In this document: positions 12,596-19,856 of the stretch, piece by piece
Numbering within the stretch: the stretch's first letter is position 1
Layout: every line of letters starts with the position of its first letter
IMG/VR virus record: IMGVR_UViG_3300043465_000218
Coordinates: 1 to 20,181 of that record
From: a virus
DNA length: 20,181 bases
Reading direction: 5' to 3' (one strand)
Made by a program: the position numbers and the translations under genes
Notes under the pieces: generated by a model
Database searches by the model: none
Seen by the model: only the letters and a program-made list of their open reading frames with translations
What the model was told of the DNA's origin: nothing

Positions 12596-13008
12596 TCACC
12601 TTCTGTTCTGTTTGCGGGACTCATCCGCTTTCGTTTGCAACACATCCACCATCGCCTCAAATATCCCCTCAGGGGCATCTAAAAGCGCCTGTGGTGCGAT
12701 CCCTGTCTCGACCGCGACCTGTGCCACCAAATAGGTCAGGGAGTCCCGACGGTAGGGTTTACATTGGCATCAAGATCAACATCTGCGACCGTGTCTAAAT
12801 AGTCGTCAAATGTTTGTGATGTCTGATTCTGCCGTTTGTCGGCGGTCCATGCCAACCAGAGAATGTGTTCCATTTTCTGATCCTCAGAGAACGCACGCCC
12901 CAAACCCATACCAAACTCGCGCTCAAACGCCACAATATGTGGTGCGCCGATTCGGTAAGTGTGTGAGGTTCCGTCAACTTTTGTTACTGACAACTGCCAT
13001 GTCAGCAT
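12596..13008 (-). CDS. Tail assembly chaperone GT fusion by -1 frameshift
   Basis: Tail assembly chaperones come as a short G form and a longer GT form made by ribosomal slipping. The 0-frame chaperone ends at 12736. At A-AAC-CCT (12760-12754), which fits the X-XXY-YYZ slip rule with 0-frame codons AAC and CCT, a -1 shift continues as YRRDSLTYLVAQVAVETGIA and onward to a TGA at 12596-12598, giving 137 residues (85 + 52). The added part (PQALLDAPEGIFEAMVDVLQ, then a basic tail) resembles the T segment of such proteins. The frame is open back to well before the slip. A possible stem of six base pairs begins three bases after the heptamer. Confidence 0.85.
12736..13008 (-). CDS. Tail assembly chaperone G (unshifted product)
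   Basis: A 90-residue protein with strand-helix pattern (LTWQLSVTKVDGTSHTYRIG, then IVAFEREFGMGLGRAF and a helical WLAWTADKRQN segment) typical of the short phage tail chaperone that coats the tape measure before tube polymerisation. It follows the second tail tube-like gene by a single base and precedes the gp10-like and tape measure genes, the usual place. The 0-frame TGA lies 15 bases downstream of the slip site. No strong ribosome binding site is visible, so translational coupling to the upstream tube gene is likely. Confidence 0.85.
   Translation of the reverse strand: MLTWQLSVTKVDGTSHTYRIGAPHIVAFEREFGMGLGRAFSEDQKMEHILWLAWTADKRQNQTSQTFDDYLDTVADVDLDANVNPTVGTP
12754..12760 (-). promoter_or_regulatory. 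Programmed -1 frameshift site AAACCCT
   Basis: The heptamer A-AAC-CCT on the minus strand places AAC and CCT in the P and A sites; after slipping both tRNAs pair with AAA and CCC. Translation then reads the overlapping -1 frame for 52 codons. A stem of six pairs (one G-T) with a four-base loop can form at minus positions 12750-12735, only three bases downstream. Confidence 0.75.
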
Positions 13009-13009
13009 A

Positions 13010-13426
13010 TTAGTTCGTGCCCCACGTGACAGCGCCAGTGATCTGCAACGACAACGAGAACGTCACCAGGTCGGCGACCGAACTGGAAACCTCATACGAC
13101 GACACGAAACATTCGCCAGTGACCTTCGGCAAACCAGCGGTGGTGCCGGCGGGCGAGTAGTCAAAAGTTGACGAGGTTGACAAACCGAGCAGCGCAGTGA
13201 TCTGAGTGTTCAGTGTCGAATCCCATTTACCCGAAACGCTGATCGAGTCACCATTGCGCAGGGTGCCCTGGAATGTTTTGGAGGTTGAACCGAATGTGGT
13301 GGTTTCGGCCATGTCGGTTGTGTTGGCGATACCGCTCACAGAGTCCACATATGCCGAAATGTCGGTGAGTGTTCCTGCGGCGTTGTCGAGTTTGAACGAT
13401 GATGATCTAGCGGCTACAAATGCCAT
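13010..13426 (-). CDS. Tail tube-like protein 2 (short paralogue)
   Basis: A 138-residue beta-rich protein. It has ETTTFGSTSKTFQGTLRNGD near residues 40-60, then a SYEVSSSVADLVTFSLSLQ segment near 108-126; both patterns are shared with the next gene upstream, showing common ancestry. This sequence layout (NTTDMAETTTFGS with SKTFQ) is that of siphophage major tail tube subunits, so this could be the tube protein itself. AAGGAAAG lies before ATG 13426, giving it a good initiation site. It precedes the G chaperone by one base. Which of the two paralogues builds the tube is not decided here; the short one is closer to the minimal tube domain. Confidence 0.8.
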   Translation of the reverse strand: MAFVAARSSSFKLDNAAGTLTDISAYVDSVSGIANTTDMAETTTFGSTSKTFQGTLRNGDSISVSGKWDSTLNTQITALLGLSTSSTFDYSPAGTTAGLPKVTGECFVSSYEVSSSVADLVTFSLSLQITGAVTWGTN

Positions 13427-13438
13427 GATGTTCTTTCC

Positions 13439-14161
13439 TTAGTTACGGGCCAGGCTGACCTGGCTAGTGAATGATGGGGTGGTGCCACCCGCAGTATATG
13501 ACGCGCGCACATAACGGTTGACTGTACCCGTGAACGAGACTGACTGACTGGTGGCTGCTGTCGCCGTGGTGAACGTCGCAAGTGTTGACCAAGTGCTGTT
13601 GTTCGTTGAATGTTGAATCACTACGGCGAGCGTCGGGGAGGTGCCACTGACTGCGGTGATGTGCAGGTTAGCGATTCCACCATTGGTTGTGCCGACAGCG
13701 TTATCGACACTGGTGCCGTTGCCTGTGGCGGTGATGGCGGCGAGGTCGGCGAGACTGACACCCAAACCTGGTGCCGAACCTGAACCGAACGCCATGCTGA
13801 AAGAGACCAGATCGGCAACCGCGCTGGAGACCTCATATGAGATCGTTTTGGCGCCCATCAACCACACAGGGTTCGTCACTGCGAAACCGCTAGGTGCCAC
13901 CGATGTCGCCACCGTTGACTCGCCTGTGATTCCAGCGATGATGTTCGTGAATGCGGTACCCGCACCGGTGGTGTTGTCAAACAGTCCGTCAAGGTTGAGA
14001 GCGATATCCTCTAACCCTGGCTGAAATGTTTTTGAAGTGTCGGCCAGCGTCGTCGTTTCGAGCATGTCAAAGTTCACCGACGGTGAGACGGTGCGCAGGA
14101 TCGCCGCTAGCGCGTTGGTCCCGTAGATGACTCTGGTTTGGTTTGAGGAAATGAAAGGCAT
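13439..14161 (-). CDS. Tail tube-like protein 1 with C-terminal beta domain
   Basis: A 240-residue protein. Residues 1-125 are homologous to the short paralogue downstream (DMLETTTLADTSKTFQPGLED against AETTTFGSTSKTFQGTLRNGD, and SYEVSSAVADLVSFSMAF against SYEVSSSVADLVTFSLSL). Residues 129-240 form a second domain (GTSVDNAVGTTNGGIANLHI, then VVIQHSTNNSTWSTLATFTT and VNRYVRASY), a beta-sandwich seen appended to phage tail proteins and facing outward. It may be a decorated tube subunit mixed with the short form, or a related cap or terminator-adjacent protein. ATG 14161 has AAAGGA upstream. Confidence 0.8.
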   Translation of the reverse strand: MPFISSNQTRVIYGTNALAAILRTVSPSVNFDMLETTTLADTSKTFQPGLEDIALNLDGLFDNTTGAGTAFTNIIAGITGESTVATSVAPSGFAVTNPVWLMGAKTISYEVSSAVADLVSFSMAFGSGSAPGLGVSLADLAAITATGNGTSVDNAVGTTNGGIANLHITAVSGTSPTLAVVIQHSTNNSTWSTLATFTTATAATSQSVSFTGTVNRYVRASYTAGGTTPSFTSQVSLARN

Positions 14162-14173
14162 CTGGTCGTTCCT

Positions 14174-14584
14174 TTATGCGGTGACTGTGACAGCGAAATC
14201 TACGAATAGGTAGGTTGAGCCATCAGGTGAGTTCACTGTACCAATCTGTTCAGCTGCGGTGACGCGTGCATCAAAAGCAGCACCACCCAATGTGACATCA
14301 CTCTCGACAGCAGTTTTGACGGATGTGACACCTGTGCCTGCCAAATAGGTTTCAAGTTTGTTTTGAGCACTACGATCATCGGCTCGTGCAACAACGAGCG
14401 TGACCGTGAACTCGATGCTGTCGCAACCTCTCGCCATCGTCGAGTCAAACTCAATCCGATCCAACGAGATCAACGCGGCGGGGAACTGCGGATTATCAGT
14501 CAAGACTGTATAGACCCGCAAACCGTTGATCGTTGACAGGTTCGCTGCCAGCCCTTCCCTCAGGCTAGAGATTGATGCCGGCAT
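14174..14584 (-). CDS. Probable tail terminator
   Basis: A 136-residue alpha/beta protein. It begins with a helix (SISSLREGLAANLSTINGLR), then VYTVLTDNPQFPAALISLDR, the pattern of siphophage tail terminator proteins that cap the tube and join the head. The rest (IEFTVTLVVARADDRSAQNK, then a VDFAVTVTA end) fits. It is encoded between the head-tail adaptor and the tail tube-like genes, the expected position. The start shares the adaptor's stop (TGATG), so the two are likely coupled. The assignment is by layout and position. Confidence 0.72.
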   Translation of the reverse strand: MPASISSLREGLAANLSTINGLRVYTVLTDNPQFPAALISLDRIEFDSTMARGCDSIEFTVTLVVARADDRSAQNKLETYLAGTGVTSVKTAVESDVTLGGAAFDARVTAAEQIGTVNSPDGSTYLFVDFAVTVTA

Positions 14585-15186
14585 CAGGCCACCACAAAAG
14601 TTTTGTACGGTGCCACCATCGCAGCAACATCAGGATCAATGCGACGCACAACAATGGCGCCGAGGTCGCCGAAACCTGCGACACCCAACGGGGAGTCAAG
14701 GCGTTTGAACTGGCGTGACGCCAGCAGTACGGTTGCCTCACGGATCGCGTGAGGCACTGACGGCCATCCCCATTTGGCGGTCACTTCAATGAGGGTGCGA
14801 CCGTTTTCGGCGACAGGAAAACCAGTGTCCAGTGCACGCAACAAGGTGATCGGTTCGCCCTGCGCGACAGCATTCGAGGGTTCTGTCTGATAGTCAACAC
14901 CGACCGTGAGGGTGGTGCTGAACGATCCTGACATCTGGTCATCAACTTTGACAACCAAACCTGTGGTGGTTGAGATGTCGTCAACGAACAGAAAAGCGTT
15001 ACGGTTCGCCGCATATGTGCGGGCGCTGACTGCCCCGTCAACATAGAAACGGCGTGAACATTCGCCATCAATGCGCCGTGAGGCTGCTTCGACTGCTCGT
15101 TCTAGGAGTGCGTCGTCAACATTGTCGGCGATCCGTGCAGCAGATTTCAAATCGCTGAGAGTGCAGTACCCGTTCGTGATAGCCAT
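14584..15186 (-). CDS. Head-tail adaptor/connector
   Basis: A 200-residue protein. It starts with a helical segment (YCTLSDLKSAARIADNVDDA, LLERAVEAASRRIDGECSRRF) typical of the phage gp6-like or gp15-like connector family, whose helices form a ring under the portal. A beta-rich middle (ARTYAANRNAFLFVDD, GVDYQTEPSN) and a C-terminal helix (HAIREATVLLASRQFKRLDS) complete the fold. The gene shares one base with both neighbours (TGATG), placing it in a tightly coupled head-tail module. Confidence 0.82.
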   Translation of the reverse strand: MAITNGYCTLSDLKSAARIADNVDDALLERAVEAASRRIDGECSRRFYVDGAVSARTYAANRNAFLFVDDISTTTGLVVKVDDQMSGSFSTTLTVGVDYQTEPSNAVAQGEPITLLRALDTGFPVAENGRTLIEVTAKWGWPSVPHAIREATVLLASRQFKRLDSPLGVAGFGDLGAIVVRRIDPDVAAMVAPYKTFVVA

Positions 15187-15449
15187 CAGTTCACCGCCAT
15201 GATTGAAACCTCTGCTGTCCCACTGTCTTTCACACCGTAAAGTGCTGACGTGGGTGGCAGGGTAAATTGAACTATTTGATGCGCATCAATTTCTAAACCA
15301 TTTTCTATCGTCACGGTCGCATCACCGATGTGGATATGTTGACCTGAACCCGCACTCATATGAAGTGAGATCGTGCACCCGTCGGCGTCTGTTTGATGTA
15401 ACAGAACACGCGTCGTGCCGACTTCTATTTGTGCAGTCGTGATCGGCAC
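15186..15449 (-). CDS. Small beta-rich head protein, possible decoration or fibre
   Basis: An 87-residue protein starting at GTG 15449, with AAGG eight bases upstream and a three-base gap to the previous stop. The alternating hydrophobic strands (TRVLLHQTDADGCTISLHMS, then IHIGDATVTIENG, LEIDAHQIVQFTL, ALYGVKDSGTAEVSIMAV) match a small phage fold seen near capsid genes, in which short strands and an 'LYG' motif are kept. A decoration protein or a minor head protein is likely. Nothing in the sequence fixes this. Confidence 0.6.
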   Translation of the reverse strand: MPITTAQIEVGTTRVLLHQTDADGCTISLHMSAGSGQHIHIGDATVTIENGLEIDAHQIVQFTLPPTSALYGVKDSGTAEVSIMAVN

Positions 15450-15452
15450 GAT

Positions 15453-15662
15453 TTATGCCTTGCGAGTTTTCGCGGCTGGTTTAGCGGCAGTTTCTTTCAC
15501 AGGGTTCACAGCAGCAGTTTCGACTGTCCCGTCAACTTCAGCGAACCTGTTGAGAATCATGTCTGCGCCAACATGGTCGGCGACCTCAATGGTGCCACCA
15601 ATAGCGGGCCATTCTTGCCCATCAATGGTTCCTGATATTGCGATAAGCATTCTGATTTTCAT
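15453..15662 (-). CDS. Small head-region protein (69 aa)
   Basis: A 69-residue protein from MKIRMLIAISGTIDGQEWPA to a basic Ala/Lys tail (KETAAKPAAKTRKA). The pattern of a beta-strand, then SGT-DG--WPA-G-T-E-AD--GADMI, is a small protein frequently encoded after the major capsid gene in actinobacteriophages. I chose ATG 15662, with AAAGG at seven bases, over the upstream in-frame start at 15713, which would overlap the 15704-15738 hairpin. Role unknown; a head assembly or capsid stabilising factor is possible. Confidence 0.7.
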   Translation of the reverse strand: MKIRMLIAISGTIDGQEWPAIGGTIEVADHVGADMILNRFAEVDGTVETAAVNPVKETAAKPAAKTRKA

Positions 15663-15703
15663 GCTGCGACCTTTACAAAAAATGTTCGGATATGGGTGGT
15701 GGT

Positions 15704-15738
15704 TCACCGTCACCGCATCAAAGACACGGTGACGGTGA
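15704..15738 (-). terminator. 12-bp perfect hairpin after the capsid gene
   Basis: Arms 15704-15715 and 15727-15738 are perfect complements (TCACCGTCACCG against CGGTGACGGTGA) around an 11-base loop, beginning 18 bases after the capsid stop on the minus strand. The stem is G+C-rich but no T run follows directly, so full termination is uncertain. A partial terminator or mRNA-end protector here would let the capsid be made in excess over the genes downstream. Confidence 0.6.
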
Positions 15739-15755
15739 CCAACATGGCAGGGCTA

Positions 15756-16946
15756 TCAGGAGACAGCGCCACCGACGAAACACTTAACGGCACCGGTCTG
15801 ATCGACCAGAACACCGTCAGTGCGGAGGCTCACACGGAACGTGCGCACCGAGTAGTCGAACGCGAAGTCGTCAGACACGGCAACTTCAATGCCGTTGACT
15901 TCACGAATGAAGTACGACGGCAAGTGACCGAATAGGACTGACTTAGCGGCGACCGCGGTGGAGGCCATTGAGTCGTTGATGTGAACGGGGAAACCGAGCA
16001 ACGTGTCAGCAACACCGTTCAGACCTGGTGCGAACAGGTACTGGTTGGTGGTGTCCTTCAATTTGCGTGCGGCGGCCATTGACGATGAGTTCATCATCCA
16101 TGCCACGCCTGGTTGCGCCTTGTAGGTGCTTGACACCGAGTAGTTCAGGTCAATGAGGTTGTCGGCGGTGAACGCACCCGAAACGGCTGCGGCACCAGTG
16201 ACACCAGTGGTGGCGTTGGTGACGATACCGTAAGGCTTGCTCGAACCGTCGCCCGTGGTCATGTGACCGCGAGTTGCGACACCGATGGCCAAACCTGCCT
16301 GGCGTGCCAAGAAACCAGCAACATCGACGGTGGCGTCTTGTGCGAGTTCGTTGGACATTTGAACGAGCACGACATACTTGTATGCGTTCAACGTTGCGGT
16401 GCCGAGAGTCGGGTCCGATGCGCTCGCTTGTGCAGCCTCGCCAACAATGCTGGCGGTACTGAATGCGGTTGACTTCGGAATCGACAAGGCTTCACCACTA
16501 GCGGTGGTCAACACGGTTGCGTACTGGCGAACAACGTTCGCCTGAACCAAATGCTCAACGATGCGGTCGTACACTGACGACGGAACCATTGTGGCGCTTG
16601 ACTTAGTGATGGCACGCTTTTCAAACTTTGCGGTGCGCTGTTCACCAGCCAACAGACGGCGAACCGTCACATCATCCTGGTCAACTTCAGCGGCAGCGCC
16701 ACCGAGGTTTGCGGGAACGCCGAGGCGTGCGCGTGATTCTTGAATGTCACGGTCACGAGTTTCGGCGTCAAGGATTGACTTGATTCGAGCATCTTTGATG
16801 TCGAGGTCTGCGTTGATCCGGTCGAACGTTTGGTTTTCCTCAGCGGACAGATCACGCTTTTCAGCGACTGCCACATCGAGAAGTGCTTTGGCCTGTTCCC
16901 ATGCCTTAGCCCGCTCTTCAGATAAATTTGCGATGTATTCGCTCAT
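15756..16946 (-). CDS. Major capsid protein, HK97 fold
   Basis: A 396-residue protein. Residues 1-75 are helical and charged (SEERAKAWEQAKALLDVAVA, SAEENQTFDRINADLD, KDARIKSILDAETRDRD), the delta/scaffold domain of HK97-type capsids. The mature fold begins near residue 110 (TKSSATMVPSSVYDRIVEHL), then has AFSTASIVGEAAQASASDPT, YKYVVLVQMSNELAQDATVD, GDGSSKPYGIVTNA and ends FRVSLRTDGVLVDQTGAVKC. The upstream gene encodes the matching prohead protease, so cleavage somewhere near residue 100-112 is expected. ATG 16946 has a weak GGAA site and an unusual C-tract leader. The hairpin just downstream suggests high and separate expression. Confidence 0.95.
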   Translation of the reverse strand: MSEYIANLSEERAKAWEQAKALLDVAVAEKRDLSAEENQTFDRINADLDIKDARIKSILDAETRDRDIQESRARLGVPANLGGAAAEVDQDDVTVRRLLAGEQRTAKFEKRAITKSSATMVPSSVYDRIVEHLVQANVVRQYATVLTTASGEALSIPKSTAFSTASIVGEAAQASASDPTLGTATLNAYKYVVLVQMSNELAQDATVDVAGFLARQAGLAIGVATRGHMTTGDGSSKPYGIVTNATTGVTGAAAVSGAFTADNLIDLNYSVSSTYKAQPGVAWMMNSSSMAAARKLKDTTNQYLFAPGLNGVADTLLGFPVHINDSMASTAVAAKSVLFGHLPSYFIREVNGIEVAVSDDFAFDYSVRTFRVSLRTDGVLVDQTGAVKCFVGGAVS

Positions 16947-17059
16947 GGTTTTTGTTCCATTTCTGTTTGGGGGGTTGATGTTTTGGGGGGTTCAGGTGGT
17001 GACATTCTGAGGTGGTGCCAGTCATGCTGGTCCGGTCTTGATGTTCCGATCTGAGGTGT
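16947..17059 (-). promoter_or_regulatory. Capsid gene leader with paired direct repeats
   Basis: The 113-base gap upstream of the capsid gene has two copies of TTTGGGGGGTT (plus strand 16966-16976 and 16982-16992) and two copies of TCTGAGGTG (17006-17014 and 17050-17058). In the mRNA the first pair appear as C6 tracts 20-46 bases before the start codon. No clear -35/-10 pair was found. The layout suggests an mRNA control element, not shown. Confidence 0.4.
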
Positions 17060-18046
17060 TCACGCTTTTTTGGCGTAAAGATCATTCATTCGACGAGCCA
17101 CCGAAACGGGCACAGTGACCACAGATGTTTCGTCAATATGTGTTTCGGTTTCTATGTTTCTGACAGTCGCACCAGATGTTTCAGGGTATGCGGGGAAACC
17201 AGTCACAACAGAAACCTCATGCAGAATAACTTCAGTGAGTGCGCGTTGTGCACCATTCTCTGACCAGATGTCACCTCCACGAGGAACACTGAAACCGAAC
17301 GACATGCCGTGCACATCACCGCGTTGCATCAACGCTGACAGATCACGAGCATATGTGGTGTCTGGTAGTTCACCCTCGACGAGTAAGCCGCGACTGTCCT
17401 CAGTGACAGTGATGGTGCCAGATCGGGTTGAACCGAGAACGAGATCAGTGTTGTGATTGACAAACATGCGAACTTCACGACCTGCGTTCAGTGACCGTTT
17501 GAATGCGCCAGGGCGGATCGTTTCGGTGAACGGCAACGGTTCTGACGGGGAGTTGAACACGGCCGCATATCCACGGAACCGCATCGGCTGCCCTTCCACA
17601 TCGGACCGCACCTCAATATTCCCGAACGAAACAGTACGAAATTCAACGTCACGACCTTGCACCTTACGATGCTGAATTTCTAGCGCGCCATACCTGACAG
17701 CAGGTTCAGATGTCCCGTTCATTTCCATTTCAGTTTCAACGGTATCACCAACGATAAGTCGGTCGGGAATAATCCACTTCTTGCAGATACCTTCCGGTGC
17801 GATGTCACCCTCAACGATTTCACAGGCGCGTGCGCCATCATAGAAAACGCACGAGCTGCACACCAAACCTTCAGCAGCGAACGGCGACTCAGCCATATAG
17901 TGCGCACCGTCAGCACTCGAATCCTGTGTGTACGAGCCGAACAGTTCCACGACTTTTTCGTCGTTCTCGTACTGCATCACCTGACGTGGTGTGAAACCGA
18001 GATCGCCTAATTCACCATCACGGGTTTCTAATTCGTTGAGGTCCAT
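17060..18046 (-). other. Internal in-frame start in the protease gene
   Basis: Met168 (ATG 18046) is preceded by AAAAGGAAA at about ten bases, a good ribosome binding site within the frame. A shorter protein of 328 residues would hold the Cys cluster and protease but lack the two N-terminal modules. Nested in-frame products are known in phage head genes such as lambda C/Nu3. The region just before it (about 153-167) is an unconserved linker. Confidence 0.45.
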
Positions 18047-18547
18047 ATTGTTTGTTTCCTTTTCGGATGTTTTGCTTTCAGAAATAATTGCCAACGACCA
18101 TGCGCGCCCCGCATCGCCACCCCACAACGCCCACGCGACACGGCCCGCAGACGGGAAACCTTCCTCGCCGGCACGGAAACCTTCGGCATCCTTATCAACC
18201 AGATGACGCGCAAAATACGATGACATCCGTTTCACAGTGTCGAACGACAGATCACCATTGATGATGTCCCTCGCACGAGCAACACCGACCGCCGTGCCAC
18301 CACGCCCAAACTCCTGACGCCAATCCAAACCCTGCTGCGCCTCATCACGCATCGCCGATGTCGGTGTATAAGAATCAGCACGAATATCACGCGACTGTTC
18401 ACTGTATTCAGGCATAGCGATATTCAACGCTGCTAACTGACGCAATGCCGCTGACCTCGTTTTGTGGCATCCAACAACATCACCACCATCTTTGACCACG
18501 GCGTATCCATCGCAGTCAGCATTGTTGTTCTCAATATGCCACGGCAT
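17060..18547 (-). CDS. Prohead protease with N-terminal fused modules (S78/U35-type)
   Basis: A 495-residue protein. Residues 1-42 form a small module (PWHIENNNADCDGYAVVKDG, then GCHKTRSAALRQLAALN). Residues 60-152 (PTSAMRDEAQQGLDWRQEFG, VGVARARDIINGDLSFDTVK, GFPSAGRVAWALWGGDAGRA) are a conserved helical phage module. Residues 228-258 hold a C230-x2-C233-x8-C242-x12-C255-x2-W pattern. Residues 318-465 are the HK97-type maturation protease, with candidate catalytic H365 (VNHN) and S416 (GMSFGF). The enzyme processes capsid and scaffold in the prohead. HK97's protease is about 225 residues, so this protein is more than twice as long. ATG 18547 overlaps the portal stop by one base. Confidence 0.88.
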   Translation of the reverse strand: MPWHIENNNADCDGYAVVKDGGDVVGCHKTRSAALRQLAALNIAMPEYSEQSRDIRADSYTPTSAMRDEAQQGLDWRQEFGRGGTAVGVARARDIINGDLSFDTVKRMSSYFARHLVDKDAEGFRAGEEGFPSAGRVAWALWGGDAGRAWSLAIISESKTSEKETNNMDLNELETRDGELGDLGFTPRQVMQYENDEKVVELFGSYTQDSSADGAHYMAESPFAAEGLVCSSCVFYDGARACEIVEGDIAPEGICKKWIIPDRLIVGDTVETEMEMNGTSEPAVRYGALEIQHRKVQGRDVEFRTVSFGNIEVRSDVEGQPMRFRGYAAVFNSPSEPLPFTETIRPGAFKRSLNAGREVRMFVNHNTDLVLGSTRSGTITVTEDSRGLLVEGELPDTTYARDLSALMQRGDVHGMSFGFSVPRGGDIWSENGAQRALTEVILHEVSVVTGFPAYPETSGATVRNIETETHIDETSVVTVPVSVARRMNDLYAKKA

Positions 18548-19719
18548 TACTTCGGCGGCTCCGCGTCAACACCCATCGGCGGCGGTGTTTCACCAGGACC
18601 AGCCATCGGTGCACCAGGCAACGCCATCACAAATTCGTCGCCGCCTTCATACGGTTCAAGATCCTCACTGGCACGACATTCGTTCGGTGTACGAATACCA
18701 GTCGCGACGGCCAACTGATACGCCTTCAAACGGCTGAGAGTGTCAGCACGCAGGAACGCATCAACATCAAAACGCACAAAATCTGGTGGCGCTAACAAAC
18801 TAGAGAACGCATCCTCAAGACGACGCAACCACGGCATCAACGTATAAGTCACAAAATGCTGACCCGCCATCTCAGCGTTCGCGTATGTTTGTGAGTCGCC
18901 CTTAGCGCCGATCAAGTATGATGGCACACGGAAAATGCGTGCGATCTGCAACACCTGCTGCTCACGAGACGCATTCAACTCCATATCGGCAGCACTCGCC
19001 GTGACTGGTCGCCACTTCATGCCACCAGTGAGAACAGCAGGTCGGCGGCGACGGTTGTGCTGGTCGAACCAGGTCTCACGCAGAACCTTCGCCTGCTGCG
19101 CTGTCATCTCGTTATCGGTTTCAATAACACTCGACGGCGTACCGCCGTCGGCATAGAACTGTGCCATGTGGCGTTCCATAGCCAACGCCAAACCGATCGT
19201 CGTTTTCTGTTCCTCAATAGGAGACAAACCGACCACCGCCTGCGGTGGTGCCCACCAGCGAATATGCAACATGTTCTCAGCCGGAACAGGCTCACCGCCG
19301 ACGGTGTAGTTGCGGGTCTGCATATTCAACGACACAACATTCACATTCGTCGGCGACAACGGCGTCAACGCAATCGGCGTGCCGTTCGCACTGCGGTCAA
19401 CATAAATGTACGAATTCCCATGCAACGCCAAACTGGTGATCGTCTGATGGATCAACTCGTATGCCGTCACAGTTGACGACGGATCAAGAAACAACGCTGG
19501 CACATCCATCGGGATATTGCGGTCACCGATTCGACGAGTAGAACGCAACGGTAGTGACGCAACACTGTCAGCAATCAAACCAACACACGCCATCACCGCC
19601 GAGACCTGCAACGCAGTTGACTCATTAACAGGTTCACCAGACCAATTCGTGACGGTACCGAAACCGCTGTTCTGCAATGGGAGAAACTCGCGTCGTTCAC
19701 GCCTCGAAAAAATGCTCAT
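18547..19719 (-). CDS. Portal protein, HK97 family
   Basis: A 390-residue protein with the HK97-type portal layout: STALQVSAVMACVGLIADSV (35-54), LHGNSYIYVDR, AENMLHIRWWAPP and GLSPIE in the clip and wing, then LAMERHMAQFYADGGTPSSV, REQQVLQIARIFRVPSYLIG in the stem, and the C-terminal RLKAYQLAVATGIRTPNECR with LEPYEGGDEFVM. It forms the ring at one capsid vertex through which DNA is packed. The ATG at 19719 overlaps the upstream membrane protein stop (ATGA). Length is normal for the family. Confidence 0.96.
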   Translation of the reverse strand: MSIFSRRERREFLPLQNSGFGTVTNWSGEPVNESTALQVSAVMACVGLIADSVASLPLRSTRRIGDRNIPMDVPALFLDPSSTVTAYELIHQTITSLALHGNSYIYVDRSANGTPIALTPLSPTNVNVVSLNMQTRNYTVGGEPVPAENMLHIRWWAPPQAVVGLSPIEEQKTTIGLALAMERHMAQFYADGGTPSSVIETDNEMTAQQAKVLRETWFDQHNRRRRPAVLTGGMKWRPVTASAADMELNASREQQVLQIARIFRVPSYLIGAKGDSQTYANAEMAGQHFVTYTLMPWLRRLEDAFSSLLAPPDFVRFDVDAFLRADTLSRLKAYQLAVATGIRTPNECRASEDLEPYEGGDEFVMALPGAPMAGPGETPPPMGVDAEPPK

Positions 19720-19856
19720 CTAGAAACCAGCCATCCAGTCAAAATCAAACCAACACCAGCAACAACGATGCCAGCAGGAACAAACACCAAACCAATACCC
19801 ACACAAATCAAAACGCCACCACAAATCTCCATCGCAGTTGTCAACATCTCACGCAT
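19716..19856 (-). CDS. Small membrane protein between terminase and portal
   Basis: A 46-residue protein, largely hydrophobic: residues 9-46 are two close membrane segments separated by Pro27 (MEICGGVLICVGIGLVFVPA, then GIVVAGVGLILTGWLVSR). The ATG at 19856 overlaps the terminase stop by eight bases, and its stop overlaps the portal start (ATGA), so it is flanked by coupling overlaps. The longer frame up to 19901 would lie inside terminase. Such small membrane proteins are often found near the terminase-portal junction in actinobacteriophages; the function is unknown. Confidence 0.6.
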   Translation of the reverse strand: MREMLTTAMEICGGVLICVGIGLVFVPAGIVVAGVGLILTGWLVSR

